Of a stretch of 64,000 bases of DNA, positions 17,532-26,595 are shown in pieces. The first letter of the stretch is position 1, and every line of letters begins with the position of its first letter. The notes below the pieces were generated by a model that had not been told where the DNA came from, did not search any database, and saw nothing but the letters and a program-made list of their open reading frames with translations. Source of the DNA: Pseudobutyrivibrio ruminis (lineage in GTDB: Bacteria; Bacillota; Clostridia; Lachnospirales; Lachnospiraceae); assembly GCA_015057315.1 (NCBI GenBank), contig SVER01000016.1, forward strand, positions 1 through 64,000. Direction: 5' to 3'. Both the position numbers and the translations under genes were made by a program.

Positions 17532-19277
17532 CTATTCTACATCCTGCAAGGCAGCAAAGTCTTCCTCACCTGTTCTGATTTTTACAACCTGCTCAACGTC
17601 ATATACGAAGATTTTTCCATCACCGATGTGGCCTGTGTAAAGTACCTTCTTAGCAGTGTCGATTACATCCTTTACTGGAACCTTGCAGACTACCACGTCC
17701 ACTCTAATCTTAGGAAGCAATGCTGGCTCTAAAGCAACGCCTCTGTAATATTCAGGAGCTCCCTTTTGAACGCCACAGCCCATTACATGAGATACAGTCA
17801 TTCCTGTAATGCCAAGCTTCATAAGAGCATTCTTAAGCTTTTCAAGATTACGCTCCTTACAAAGGATTTCTACCTTTGTCATTCTAGGCTTGCCTGCTGA
17901 TGTAATCTGAGATGGTGCATACTCAACCTCTACTGCATCATCCATTGATGCAAGACCAGCAGCCTCTAATGTATCAGTGATAAGTGATGCTGTTTCATCA
18001 TCATATTCATCTGCATCAAAATCATCCTCTAGCATGTTAAATCCAGAATAAGCTGATGGAAGTCCATGCTCAGTTCTATCAAGACCAACTATCTCCTCTT
18101 CTGCAGATGCACGAAGCCCTATAGTCTTTTTAATTACCGTAAATGCGATAGTAATTGTAACAGCTGCCCATGTTCCTACTGTAAGAACTCCCAGTAGCTG
18201 TAGACCAAGTAGCTTAAATCCTCCCCCGTAAAAAAGACCGGTAAGCTCACTGTCAGGAGCTGATGTAGTTGCAAATAATCCTACTGCTATTGTTCCCCAA
18301 ATACCATTCATCATGTGTACTGCAACTGCTCCAACTGGATCATCAATGTGAAGCTTGTAATCAAGAAGCCATACACCAAATACTACAAGAAATCCTGATA
18401 CAACACCAATTATGATTGCACCGAGTGCATCAGTTACGTCGCATGGGGCTGTGATTGCTACCAGACCTGCAAGTGAGGCATTAAGTGACATTGATACATC
18501 CGGCTTGCCATATTTAATCCAAGTGAATGCCATTGTTGTACATGTTGCAACGGCAGGTGCTATTGTTGTAGTTACAAAGATTGATGCAAGCTGTTCTACT
18601 GATGTAGCTGCTGCACCATTAAATCCATACCAGCCAAGCCAAAGAATGAATACACCCAGTGCTCCAAGTGCAATGTTGTGACCTGGGAAAGCATTTACCT
18701 TTGTAATCTTGCCCTTGCTGTCATGATTAAACTTTCCAATTCTAGGTCCCAATATTTTAGCACCAACCAATGCACAAATACCACCAACCATGTGGATTGC
18801 ACAGCTTCCAGCAAAATCGTGGAAACCAAGCTGTGATAGCCAACCGCCTCCCCAAATCCAGTGTGCCTCAATTGGATAGATTATAAGAGAGATAACACCT
18901 GAGTAGATACAATAGCTGATAAACTTTGTACGCTCTGCCATAGCACCACTTACGATTGTTGCTGTAGTTGCACAAAATACTAAGTTAAATACAAAGTTGC
19001 TCCAGTCGAAGCTTGCATAATCTGTAAACACCTGAAGAGATGGTTTGCCAACAAGACCAAATAAAGCATTTTCACCAAACATCAATCCAAAACCTAGTAT
19101 TATAAACATTACTGTTCCAATACAAAAATCCATAAGATTTTTCATAATGATATTTCCTGTATTTTTTGCTCTGGTAAAGCCAGCCTCCACCATTGCAAAT
19201 CCTGCCTGCATCCAAAATACCAATGCAGCTCCTATCAGGAACCATACGCCAAATAACATGCTAGAATACTCTTCCAT
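17532..19277 (-). CDS. ammonium transporter (Amt) fused to a C-terminal PII signalling domain
   Basis: 581 residues. Residues 1-395 are an 11-helix Amt channel; conserved Asp (D154 in FHDFAGS) and the twin pore histidines (H162 in AIHMVGG, H321 in AVHMMNG) are present. An acidic linker (about 400-460, DDFDADEYDDE) leads to a GlnB/GlnK domain at 465-575 with the GVQKGAPEYYRG T-loop base and the LYTGHIGDGKIFV signature. In ordinary GlnB the uridylylated tyrosine follows Y-R-G-x-E; here the sequence is YRGVALEP, so that tyrosine is absent. The PII domain would block or open the channel in cis according to ATP/ADP and 2-oxoglutarate. RBS AAGGAGG precedes ATG 19277. Confidence 0.93.
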   Translation of the reverse strand: MEEYSSMLFGVWFLIGAALVFWMQAGFAMVEAGFTRAKNTGNIIMKNLMDFCIGTVMFIILGFGLMFGENALFGLVGKPSLQVFTDYASFDWSNFVFNLVFCATTATIVSGAMAERTKFISYCIYSGVISLIIYPIEAHWIWGGGWLSQLGFHDFAGSCAIHMVGGICALVGAKILGPRIGKFNHDSKGKITKVNAFPGHNIALGALGVFILWLGWYGFNGAAATSVEQLASIFVTTTIAPAVATCTTMAFTWIKYGKPDVSMSLNASLAGLVAITAPCDVTDALGAIIIGVVSGFLVVFGVWLLDYKLHIDDPVGAVAVHMMNGIWGTIAVGLFATTSAPDSELTGLFYGGGFKLLGLQLLGVLTVGTWAAVTITIAFTVIKKTIGLRASAEEEIVGLDRTEHGLPSAYSGFNMLEDDFDADEYDDETASLITDTLEAAGLASMDDAVEVEYAPSQITSAGKPRMTKVEILCKERNLEKLKNALMKLGITGMTVSHVMGCGVQKGAPEYYRGVALEPALLPKIRVDVVVCKVPVKDVIDTAKKVLYTGHIGDGKIFVYDVEQVVKIRTGEEDFAALQDVE

Positions 19278-19296
19278 ATCTTTTCCTCCTTTTTAT

Positions 19297-19337
19297 AAAA
19301 CAAAAGGCGCCGCAAGCATATTGCTTACGACGCCTTT
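19297..19337 (-). promoter_or_regulatory. leader terminator/attenuator hairpin of amt-PII
   Basis: On the minus strand, AAAGGCGTCGTAAGCA pairs with TGCTTGCGGCGCCTTT (16 bp with two G-U pairs) around an ATA loop, followed by TTGTTTT. It lies inside the ~94-base leader, between the promoter and the ribosome binding site. No gene lies upstream on this strand, so it is best read as a conditional terminator. Confidence 0.65.
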
Positions 19338-19377
19338 GTCATTCTTCAAACAAGTCTTGTTTTTTTATTTGTCTAGT

Positions 19378-19406
19378 ATAATATTCTTCCCCAAAAGTTT
19401 TGTCAA
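19378..19406 (-). promoter_or_regulatory. sigma-A promoter of amt-PII
   Basis: On the minus strand, TTGACA (19406-19401), 17 bp, TATTAT (19383-19378). Predicted transcription start near 19371. Confidence 0.75.
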
Positions 19407-19500
19407 CACTTTTTTGTAGAAATTTTTCAAATCATTTTTTTCATAAATATAATTTTTCTTACTGAATCGGGTGCAGGATTAGCCAAATCGGTCGTCTTGT

Positions 19501-19529
19501 TTGACTAGCCTAACTTCCTATGCTAAATT
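19501..19529 (+). promoter_or_regulatory. probable promoter of the iron-siderophore importer operon
   Basis: TTGACT (19501-19506), 17 bp, TAAATT (19524-19529). The -35 is good and the -10 is moderate. The segment from the -35 onwards, GACTAGCCTAACTT, resembles one half of a DtxR/IdeR iron box, an inference from similarity only. Confidence 0.45.
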
Positions 19530-19539
19530 ATTCTTCGCT

Positions 19540-19555
19540 GTTAGAACTTTCTAAC
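19540..19555 (+). promoter_or_regulatory. perfect inverted repeat just downstream of the importer promoter, candidate operator
   Basis: GTTAGAA and TTCTAAC (7 bp each) are separated by CT and sit about +4 to +20 relative to the predicted start. The position suits a repressor, plausibly iron-responsive. It does not match a classical Fur box. Confidence 0.5.
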
Positions 19556-19594
19556 TAATGATTCAATTATCAAACACGGAGGACAATATTTCTT

Positions 19595-20650
19595 ATGAAA
19601 AAAAGATTATTTACATTATTAATCACTGCATCAATTGCAGCTACAAGCATAATCGGTTGTGGTAGTACAGCTGAAGATTCCAGTGAAAATGCCGTGGCAG
19701 CTACAGCCCAGTCATCCACTCAAGAGACTTCAGAATTTCCTATTACAATTAAGCACGCTTTTGGTGAAACTACCATCGAAAGCAAACCAGAGCGTATAGT
19801 TAACCTTGGATGGGCTAATCAGGATACAACTCTTGCCCTTGGTGTAGTTCCAGTAGGTGTATCTGCTGCTAATTATGGAATGATGACAGACAACAAGCTA
19901 CACCTTTGGACAGATGAAGCCTTTGCTGATTTGGGTGTCGAAAATCCAAACGTATTTAATGACGAAACCGGATGGGATTACGAAGCTATCGCTGCTTGCG
20001 AGCCTGACATTATTATCGCATCATACTCTGGATTCACAGAAGAAGAATATAATCTTCTCTCTGAAATTGCTCCTGTAGTACCATTCCTTGAAACTGCATG
20101 GAAGACAAACTGGCGTGAACAGACAATCACTAATGCTACTGCAATGGGTATGAAATCAGAGGGCGAAAAGCTCGTAGATGAAACTGATGCTCTTATTGCT
20201 GAAAAGCTTGCAGACTATCCTGAGCTTAATGGCAAAACCGCAGGATATTTTTGGATTTCCCAGGATGATATGAGCACTTTCTACGCTTATCTCCCAAATG
20301 ATCCAAGAGCATCATACCTTAATGATTTGGGATTAAAGACACCTGAGAGCATTCTTTCCCTTGCAAGCTCTACAGAGGATTTTTCTGTAACAATCTCTAG
20401 AGAAAAAACAGAAACATTAAATGATGTGGATATTATGGTCGTTTACGGTGACGAAGGACTACTTGAAGCTATGCAGGCTGATCCACTTATGAGCCAGATT
20501 CCAGCTGTAAAAAATGGAGCTGTTGTTCTTATCGATTCAACTACAGTCCTTGCTGCTGCAACTACACCATCAATCCTTTCCATCCCTTATGCAATCGATG
20601 ACTATTTATCTTTATTAAGCGAGGCAGCAAATAAAATTGAAACAGAATAA
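19595..20650 (+). CDS. iron-siderophore/heme ABC transporter substrate-binding lipoprotein
   Basis: 351 residues. Signal peptide with lipobox SIIGC, C22 lipidated. After a Ser/Thr/Ala-rich linker the FecB/FepB-type binding domain begins (FPITIKHAFGETTIESKPERIVNLGWANQDTTLALGV), continuing through the EPDIIIA and WREQTITNATAMG segments of class III binding proteins. RBS GGAGGA precedes the ATG at 11 bases. It is the first gene of a four-gene importer operon with overlapping or abutting reading frames. The ligand (ferric siderophore, heme or cobamide) cannot be settled from sequence. Confidence 0.92.
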   Translation: MKKRLFTLLITASIAATSIIGCGSTAEDSSENAVAATAQSSTQETSEFPITIKHAFGETTIESKPERIVNLGWANQDTTLALGVVPVGVSAANYGMMTDNKLHLWTDEAFADLGVENPNVFNDETGWDYEAIAACEPDIIIASYSGFTEEEYNLLSEIAPVVPFLETAWKTNWREQTITNATAMGMKSEGEKLVDETDALIAEKLADYPELNGKTAGYFWISQDDMSTFYAYLPNDPRASYLNDLGLKTPESILSLASSTEDFSVTISREKTETLNDVDIMVVYGDEGLLEAMQADPLMSQIPAVKNGAVVLIDSTTVLAAATTPSILSIPYAIDDYLSLLSEAANKIETE

Positions 20651-21635
20651 AATAACAATCGTATTTACTATAGGAATAATCGTCCTAATACTATCTGTTA
20701 TTGTATCAATTACCTACGGTGCAAAAGCCGTAGGTTTATCTGATATTATAGATGGTATTTTGGGAAGAAATACTGATAGCTTCAACGCTAATGTTGTAGC
20801 GGCCAGAATACCGCGAACCATCTTTGGTTTAATAGCAGGGGCTTCTTTAAGCATTGCTGGTGTATTGATGCAATCCATAACTAGAAACCCTATTGCAGAC
20901 CCAAGTATTTTAGGTGTTAACACCGGGGCTTCACTTTTTATTGTTATTGGAATTGCATTTTTCAATATTCAATCAAAGATTGCCTACATGGGTATAGCCT
21001 TTGTTGGAGCACTTATTACTGCACTGTTTGTATATAATCTGGCATCACTTGGAAATGGTGGTGCAACTCCTATAAAGCTTGCTATATCGGGTGCTGCTGT
21101 AAGCACTGCCCTAACAAGCCTTATAAGCATTTTTGTAATGCCTGATTCAAGCGTTATGACTACATTTCGCTTCTGGCAAATAGGAAGTATTGGTGGAACT
21201 ACAAACACAGACATATTGTTACTACTTCCATTTACAATAGCAGCCATCGTTATAAGCTTAATGCTTTCCAGTAATCTAGATACTATGCTCCTATCAGAAG
21301 AAACTGCAAAAGCTCTAGGCTTAAATATTGGTCTTACCAGAGGAATTGCAGCCATCTGTGGTGTTATATTATGTTCTACTACAACAGCTCTTGCAGGTCC
21401 AATCAGCTTTATTGGTCTTATGATTCCTCATCTAATTAGAGCAATTGTTGGTAGCAATCACAAGATACTTATCCTAAGTAGTGGTATTTATGGTGGAGCT
21501 ATCCTTATTATCTCTGATGTACTAGGAAGAATCCTTGGAAGACCTGGTGAATTAGAATCAGGTATTATGACAGCTCTAATTGGAGCACCTGTATTTATAT
21601 ACTTAATTAGAAAGGCAAAGCTACAGTCCTTATGA
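20637..21635 (+). CDS. FecCD-family iron-siderophore ABC permease (first)
   Basis: 332 residues, about nine or ten membrane helices, FecCD family: RIPRTIFGLIAGASLSIAGVLMQSITRNPIADPSILGVNTGA is the family N-terminal hallmark and GPISFIGLMIPHLIRAIVG is the cytoplasmic coupling segment. It starts with TTG and overlaps the binding-protein gene by 14 bp; no later Met lies before the first conserved motif, which supports the TTG start. Confidence 0.92.
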   Translation: MKQNKITIVFTIGIIVLILSVIVSITYGAKAVGLSDIIDGILGRNTDSFNANVVAARIPRTIFGLIAGASLSIAGVLMQSITRNPIADPSILGVNTGASLFIVIGIAFFNIQSKIAYMGIAFVGALITALFVYNLASLGNGGATPIKLAISGAAVSTALTSLISIFVMPDSSVMTTFRFWQIGSIGGTTNTDILLLLPFTIAAIVISLMLSSNLDTMLLSEETAKALGLNIGLTRGIAAICGVILCSTTTALAGPISFIGLMIPHLIRAIVGSNHKILILSSGIYGGAILIISDVLGRILGRPGELESGIMTALIGAPVFIYLIRKAKLQSL

Positions 21636-22648
21636 TAGATAATTCAAAGATATTTGCAAATATAAAGTCACACCGGATTAAATATAAAATCATACTAACA
21701 ATAATGGCAATTATCCTGCTAATACTGGTTTGCCTTAATATGACAATAGGTGAAAAAAACTATTCTCTTATGGAAGTAATACATACACTTCTTTCAAGTG
21801 AGAATAACTACATCATTATGAAGCTAAGGCTTCCACGAACATTAGCTGGCATCTTCTGCGGTATAGCATTTGCCATAGCGGGAAATACCTTCCAGACTCT
21901 GCTCGGAAATCCCCTTGCTAGCCCAGATATAATCGGTGTTTCATCTGGTTCTACAGTGGCCGCTGTATTTTGCATTCTTTTTCTAAACCTAAACAGAGGA
22001 TTAGTATCCTTTATAGCCGTATTAGCAGGTGCAGTCTCAGCTCTATTAATTTATAAGTTAGCCAGTAAAGATGGCTATTCCACCAATAGACTAATTCTCA
22101 CAGGCATTGGTGCTCAAGCCTTCTTTTCGGCTCTTATCAATTGGATGATTAAAAACGCTTCTGAATATGATGTTCCTACTGCCATGCGCTGGATGTCAGG
22201 AAACCTAAACGGAATCACTACAGATACTCTTCCACTACTGATTGTTATTGTACTATTAGCTCTAATTACAATGACTTATCTAAGTAACAGCCTGCAAGCT
22301 TTGGAGCTTGGAGAAAACTACGCCACTGTCCTAGGTGTAAATGTTGATGTAACACGTTCCCTACTAATATTGATATCAGTAGTATTAATTGCCTTTGCAA
22401 CAGCTATTTCCGGTCCTATTTCTTCTATAGCATTTTTATCAGGACCTATAGCCGGCAGGCTATGTAGCAAAAATCAGATTAATACTATCCCTGCTGCACT
22501 CACAGGTGCAATCCTTGTACTTGCTGGAGATTTTATAGGGCAAAATCTGTTGCCTACCAGGTATCCAGTAGGAATTATTACGGGAATTCTAGGTGCACCT
22601 TATTTGGTATATCTTCTTATTAAGCAAAACAAAGGAGGTTCTATTTAA
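21632..22648 (+). CDS. FecCD-family iron-siderophore ABC permease (second)
   Basis: 338 residues; the second half of the permease heterodimer. LRLPRTLAGIFCGIAFAIAGNTFQTLLGNPLASPDIIG matches the family opening and GPISSIAFLSGPIAGRL the coupling region. An Arg/Lys-rich N-terminal tail precedes the first helix. The ATG overlaps the previous stop by 4 bp. Confidence 0.92.
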   Translation: MIDNSKIFANIKSHRIKYKIILTIMAIILLILVCLNMTIGEKNYSLMEVIHTLLSSENNYIIMKLRLPRTLAGIFCGIAFAIAGNTFQTLLGNPLASPDIIGVSSGSTVAAVFCILFLNLNRGLVSFIAVLAGAVSALLIYKLASKDGYSTNRLILTGIGAQAFFSALINWMIKNASEYDVPTAMRWMSGNLNGITTDTLPLLIVIVLLALITMTYLSNSLQALELGENYATVLGVNVDVTRSLLILISVVLIAFATAISGPISSIAFLSGPIAGRLCSKNQINTIPAALTGAILVLAGDFIGQNLLPTRYPVGIITGILGAPYLVYLLIKQNKGGSI

Positions 22649-23458
22649 ATGAACGATAATATTCTAATAGCCAATGATATAGTAGCTGGATATGGTGATA
22701 ACACTATTATAGATGGAATTAACCTTAAGATTCCTGCCCACAAAATAAGTGTTATACTAGGTTCAAACGGAAGTGGCAAATCTACCATGCTTAAAACCTT
22801 CTGTAGACTGCTTACTCCTCAATCTGGATCTATAGTTTTAAATGATAAATCTTTGCAGGAAATGAAAAATAAGGATATTGCTAAATCAATAGGTTTACTT
22901 CCTCAAAACTCCATTGCTCCAGAAGGTATAACTGTAGCTGAGCTTGTTACAAGAGGTCGTTTTCCATATAGAAAATTCATGTGCTCTCTTACAGCAGAGG
23001 ACTATGCTGCCGTAAAGGAGGCCATGGAAGCTATGAAAATCTGCGGCCTTGCAGATAGAAGTATTGATGAGCTTTCCGGTGGTCAGCGTCAACGAGTATT
23101 CATAGCATTAGCCTTAGCACAGCAGACAGATATTTTATTTTTAGATGAGCCTACTACCTTTTTAGATATAGCCTATCAAATTGAAATTTTGGATTTGTTA
23201 AAGGAACTAAATAGAAAAAAGAAAACTACCATTGTTATGGTGTTGCACGATATTAATCTTTCCAGCAAATATGCAGATTATATATTTGCTATGAAAAATG
23301 GAAAGCTCATCAAGGAAGGCAGCCCTTCGGATATAATTACCTCACAGACTATCGAAGAAATATATGGTCTAAAAAGTGTTGTAATTACGGATCCTGTGTC
23401 CTGCTCTCCCATGATTATTCCAATCAGTTCTCATGATGATTTAACAAATGTCTCTTAA
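22649..23458 (+). CDS. iron-siderophore ABC transporter ATPase (FecE-like)
   Basis: 269 residues with Walker A GSNGSGKST, Q-loop region LLPQNS, signature LSGGQRQRVFIALALAQ, Walker B ILFLDEPT and switch HDINLS. The start codon directly abuts the stop of the second permease gene and AAAGGAGG lies inside that gene's end. The last 35 bp overlap the convergent AraC gene, so no room remains for a separate terminator. Confidence 0.94.
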   Translation: MNDNILIANDIVAGYGDNTIIDGINLKIPAHKISVILGSNGSGKSTMLKTFCRLLTPQSGSIVLNDKSLQEMKNKDIAKSIGLLPQNSIAPEGITVAELVTRGRFPYRKFMCSLTAEDYAAVKEAMEAMKICGLADRSIDELSGGQRQRVFIALALAQQTDILFLDEPTTFLDIAYQIEILDLLKELNRKKKTTIVMVLHDINLSSKYADYIFAMKNGKLIKEGSPSDIITSQTIEEIYGLKSVVITDPVSCSPMIIPISSHDDLTNVS

Positions 23459-24443
23459 AATCACCAGGTGTCAATCCACACCATTTCTTAAAAGCATTGT
23501 AGAAAGCAGTTTGGCTGTGATAGCCAACTGCTTTTGATATTTCTTCAAAATTCATTTCATTTTCCTTTATTAGAAATGCTGCTCTACTCATTCTAATATT
23601 ATTCTGGAAATCCCAAACTGTTTGCTTAAAATAATCCTGAAAGCCATATTTTAATTTCTGCTCACTAATTCCAACTTCCCCGGCAAGCATGGGAATAGTT
23701 TTGAAATCATAAGCTGAACTGACTATTATATCCCTTACTTTATTAAGCTTATTAATATCCTCTCCACTTATTTTTATATCCCTTTTTCCAGCCTTTACTA
23801 CCCTAATATATCGGTCTTTACTGGTAACAAAATACATTCTGGAAGAAGGCGCTAATAAAAGTTCTACAAGCTCAATAGCGCAAGCCTGCATCAAGGCATT
23901 CGTAAGAATACGATTTTTAATGTAACCTTCTACCTTAGAAAGCACATCTATTATCTCCTGGCTTATCATGGTATAACGCGTATTTACCATGATAAAATCC
24001 AATTCCTTCTCTTGTCGATTAATAGATGGCAGTAATGTATCCACCAAATAATCATAATTAATCGAAAACTCTACCCCCTTAAAATGCTGGCCTGCCCGCC
24101 ATACTCCAACACCCTTATCCATTTTTTCTAATGCCATAAATGAAGATGGTATGGACTGAGCTACAAGTTCTCCGTTTTTCAAGGAATAGGTTATTCCTTC
24201 GTAAATTATTCCAAAGTGCAAAAACCTGGTGCCATAGTGATACTCGATAGAAAAATCACTATCAACCACATAATCCCCTATGCCACATTGAATGGTTTCA
24301 GGCTGGCCATAGCTTATTATTGAGCCAGCCTGATTATTTTCATATAAAACAAATCCATCCTGATTACTTACATCTGTAATCTTGGCAAAATCATGGAACA
24401 TTTTTTGATATTCACTTGAAGAATTTGCTATTCCTTTTTTCAT
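23424..24443 (-). CDS. AraC-family regulator, PchR-like, convergent with the iron importer
   Basis: 339 residues from ATG 24443; the longer frame begins with a TTG that is part of the GGAGG ribosome binding site. The N-terminal ~230 residues resemble the sensor part of PchR/RipA-type regulators. The C-terminal domain has two helix-turn-helix units (IPMLAGEVGISEQKLKYGF and EEISKAVGYHSQTAFYNAF) with the ending CGLTPGDFKRH. PchR-type proteins respond to ferric siderophores, and the gene overlaps the tail of the importer operon by 35 bp, so control of that importer is likely but inferred. It follows the radical SAM gene in the same direction. Confidence 0.85.
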   Translation of the reverse strand: MKKGIANSSSEYQKMFHDFAKITDVSNQDGFVLYENNQAGSIISYGQPETIQCGIGDYVVDSDFSIEYHYGTRFLHFGIIYEGITYSLKNGELVAQSIPSSFMALEKMDKGVGVWRAGQHFKGVEFSINYDYLVDTLLPSINRQEKELDFIMVNTRYTMISQEIIDVLSKVEGYIKNRILTNALMQACAIELVELLLAPSSRMYFVTSKDRYIRVVKAGKRDIKISGEDINKLNKVRDIIVSSAYDFKTIPMLAGEVGISEQKLKYGFQDYFKQTVWDFQNNIRMSRAAFLIKENEMNFEEISKAVGYHSQTAFYNAFKKWCGLTPGDFKRHLLNHHEN

Positions 24444-24519
24444 AAAATAAAATATTGCCTCCAACTATTCCACACTCTTAAGAGCTTCTGTCATTGGAAT
24501 TCGTTTAATCCTTCTGATA

Positions 24520-25632
24520 TCAAAGAATAGTACCACAATATGCTTCCTGTAGTATTGCTTCTACCTGATCCTTCTTTTCAAAAAGTACGCATCCGCCTAC
24601 ATGGTCATCCTTTAGAATATCCCCGGACTGTAGAACCTCAAACAATCGCGAAGATATTGCGCCCTTTAATCCCATATCCATTACATTTGTATCTGAGAAT
24701 GGTGAAAATGGACAAGGCTCCGCACCACCTTGTGAATTAATATGGAAAAATCCTCTGCCTGCGGCAACACATCCACCTGAGGACTTTTCATCTCCAGGAA
24801 ATGATATAAATACCATGTCTTCATACTGTTCTCTAAGCTCAGCTATCCTAGCTCTTAAACGCTCCTCTGAGGCTTCCTCCAAAGCAAGATGCTTGCTTTC
24901 CTCAGAAACAGGTACATACTCTACATAGATAACAGCCTTACAGCCATAGCCCTGTAGCATTGAAACGAAATCATCTGAAAGAACATCATCAAAGTTTTCC
25001 GTAGTAACTGTTACGGAATTACCAAAAATCTGACCGTTTTTCTTAAAGGTTTCCATATTGGAAATCAGCTTTTCATAGATGCCTTCACCACGTCTTGCAT
25101 CTGTAGCTTCTTTATGTCCCTCGATACTCATAATAGGCACAAGGTTTCTGTTCTTATCAAACAAATCAAAATACTCATCGCTGATAAAAACGCCATTTGT
25201 GAATATAGGAAATAGTATATTAGGCTTAGTTGCGGCAGCCTTAATTACACCCTTTCTAAGAAGAGGCTCTCCACCTGCCAAAAGAATAAAGCTGATTCCT
25301 AAATCCTCAGCCTCGTTAAATATACTAAGCCAGTTATCATCTGTAAGCTGATTAACAGGCTCACAATCCTTAGTAGCCTCATTTTGTCTGGAATAACAGC
25401 CTGCGCAATGAAGATTGCAATTACTGGTTATAGATGCAATAAGAAATGGTGGAACATGCAGTCCGTCAGCTTCATACTTTCTTCTAGTATCTGAAGCCTT
25501 TTTTGTGGCCAGAGCAAACTTTCCCATAAAGATGCTCTCTTTTGGATCCTTAAGTGTAGCCCTAAGATAATCCTTTACTACTCTTTCCACACCATGTGTC
25601 ATGTACTCTTGAATATCGAATTCCTTACTCAT
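24520..25632 (-). CDS. radical SAM protein with SPASM-like C-terminal domain
   Basis: 370 residues from ATG 25632, which follows GAGGTG at seven bases; a longer frame upstream lies within the LysR gene and is rejected. The SAM-cluster motif C-x3-C-x2-C is C72, C76 and C79 (CNLHCAGC), followed by the GGEPLL SAM-binding motif. The C-terminal part has the SPASM-type order C-x4-GxxxxxIxxxGxxxPC (CVAAGRGFFHINSQGGAEPC) and another Cys near VGGCVLF, so it probably binds additional FeS clusters. Substrate unknown: such proteins modify peptides, hemes or cofactors. No small precursor peptide gene is visible nearby. Its start overlaps the LysR stop by 8 bp. Confidence 0.86.
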   Translation of the reverse strand: MSKEFDIQEYMTHGVERVVKDYLRATLKDPKESIFMGKFALATKKASDTRRKYEADGLHVPPFLIASITSNCNLHCAGCYSRQNEATKDCEPVNQLTDDNWLSIFNEAEDLGISFILLAGGEPLLRKGVIKAAATKPNILFPIFTNGVFISDEYFDLFDKNRNLVPIMSIEGHKEATDARRGEGIYEKLISNMETFKKNGQIFGNSVTVTTENFDDVLSDDFVSMLQGYGCKAVIYVEYVPVSEESKHLALEEASEERLRARIAELREQYEDMVFISFPGDEKSSGGCVAAGRGFFHINSQGGAEPCPFSPFSDTNVMDMGLKGAISSRLFEVLQSGDILKDDHVGGCVLFEKKDQVEAILQEAYCGTIL

Positions 25633-26509
25633 AATAAAACACCTCGAGTTTGCTTTCATTCATTGCTTCTAAAAATCTCTTAGCTAAGTCCCTATCAGCA
25701 GAATCCACTCTATATACACCATATACATCCCATGAATAAGCATCTTTTATTTCTACAGCTTTAATATCTTCATTATCACTGAAAAACTTAGGGGATATGC
25801 CTATTCCTACCCTGTTTTTCACTAAACGATAAATAGATTCTCCCTCGCCAACCCTTGCTACAATATTAGGATTAAAGCTATTAAGATGGCATGCGTTAAT
25901 AACATCATGATACACATGATATTTCTCATTCATAGAAATAATCTTCTCTGTTTTTAAATCACTTATTTCTACCTGTTTCTCATCAAATAATCTATGACCA
26001 TTATAAACATAGGCTACTAAATCAATTGATTTTACAAGCCTCGTCACAAGATTACTATTATTAGGCTTTCCTACAACAAATCCAAAGCTTATTTCATCAC
26101 TTAGTATTCTATTAATTATTTGCTCATTCTCGTACTCGGACCAGCTTGCTAAAACCTCAGGATTAGACTCCATAAAATCATTAACCTTAGGTATATCAAT
26201 AGCCCTTATGGTACCTGCTGCAAAGCCAACCTTAAATCGTTTTTCCTTATCGTTCAAAGTTTCTATTGAAGAAAAAAGCTCATTTAAATCTCTAGATACC
26301 ACCTTGGATTTCTCATAAAAAAGCTTTCCGCTTTCTGTTGGAACAAACCCCTCCTTGCTTCTAATAAAAAGCGGAGTTCCACATTCATCCTCTATGCTTT
26401 TTATTATCTTGCTCAATCCTTGAGGGGACAAAAATAGCTTGCTGGCAGCAACCTGCAGGTTTCTTTCCTCATATACAGTTTGAAAGCATTTAAAATTTCG
26501 TGTATTCAT
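25625..26509 (-). CDS. LysR-family transcriptional regulator
   Basis: 294 residues. N-terminal winged helix-turn-helix (FQTVYEERNLQVAASKLFLSPQGLSKIIKSIEDECGTPLF) followed by a type II periplasmic-binding-like effector domain from about residue 88. It lies between the flavin reductase gene (terminator between them) and the radical SAM gene (overlapping by 8 bp). Targets are probably these neighbours. The co-inducer is unknown. Confidence 0.92.
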   Translation of the reverse strand: MNTRNFKCFQTVYEERNLQVAASKLFLSPQGLSKIIKSIEDECGTPLFIRSKEGFVPTESGKLFYEKSKVVSRDLNELFSSIETLNDKEKRFKVGFAAGTIRAIDIPKVNDFMESNPEVLASWSEYENEQIINRILSDEISFGFVVGKPNNSNLVTRLVKSIDLVAYVYNGHRLFDEKQVEISDLKTEKIISMNEKYHVYHDVINACHLNSFNPNIVARVGEGESIYRLVKNRVGIGISPKFFSDNEDIKAVEIKDAYSWDVYGVYRVDSADRDLAKRFLEAMNESKLEVFYYE

Positions 26510-26526
26510 AAGATGTATTTTAAACT

Positions 26527-26561
26527 AAAAGGTCTCGACAGACAACAAGTCCATCGAGACC
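26527..26561 (-). terminator. intrinsic terminator after the flavin oxidoreductase gene
   Basis: GGTCTCGA (26531-26538) and TCGAGACC (26554-26561) form an 8-bp stem; on the minus strand the hairpin is followed by TTTTAGTTTA. It separates the reductase from the LysR gene. Confidence 0.85.
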
Positions 26562-26595
26562 AAAGGTGAGAAATGATTTATATAAAAAAGGATTA

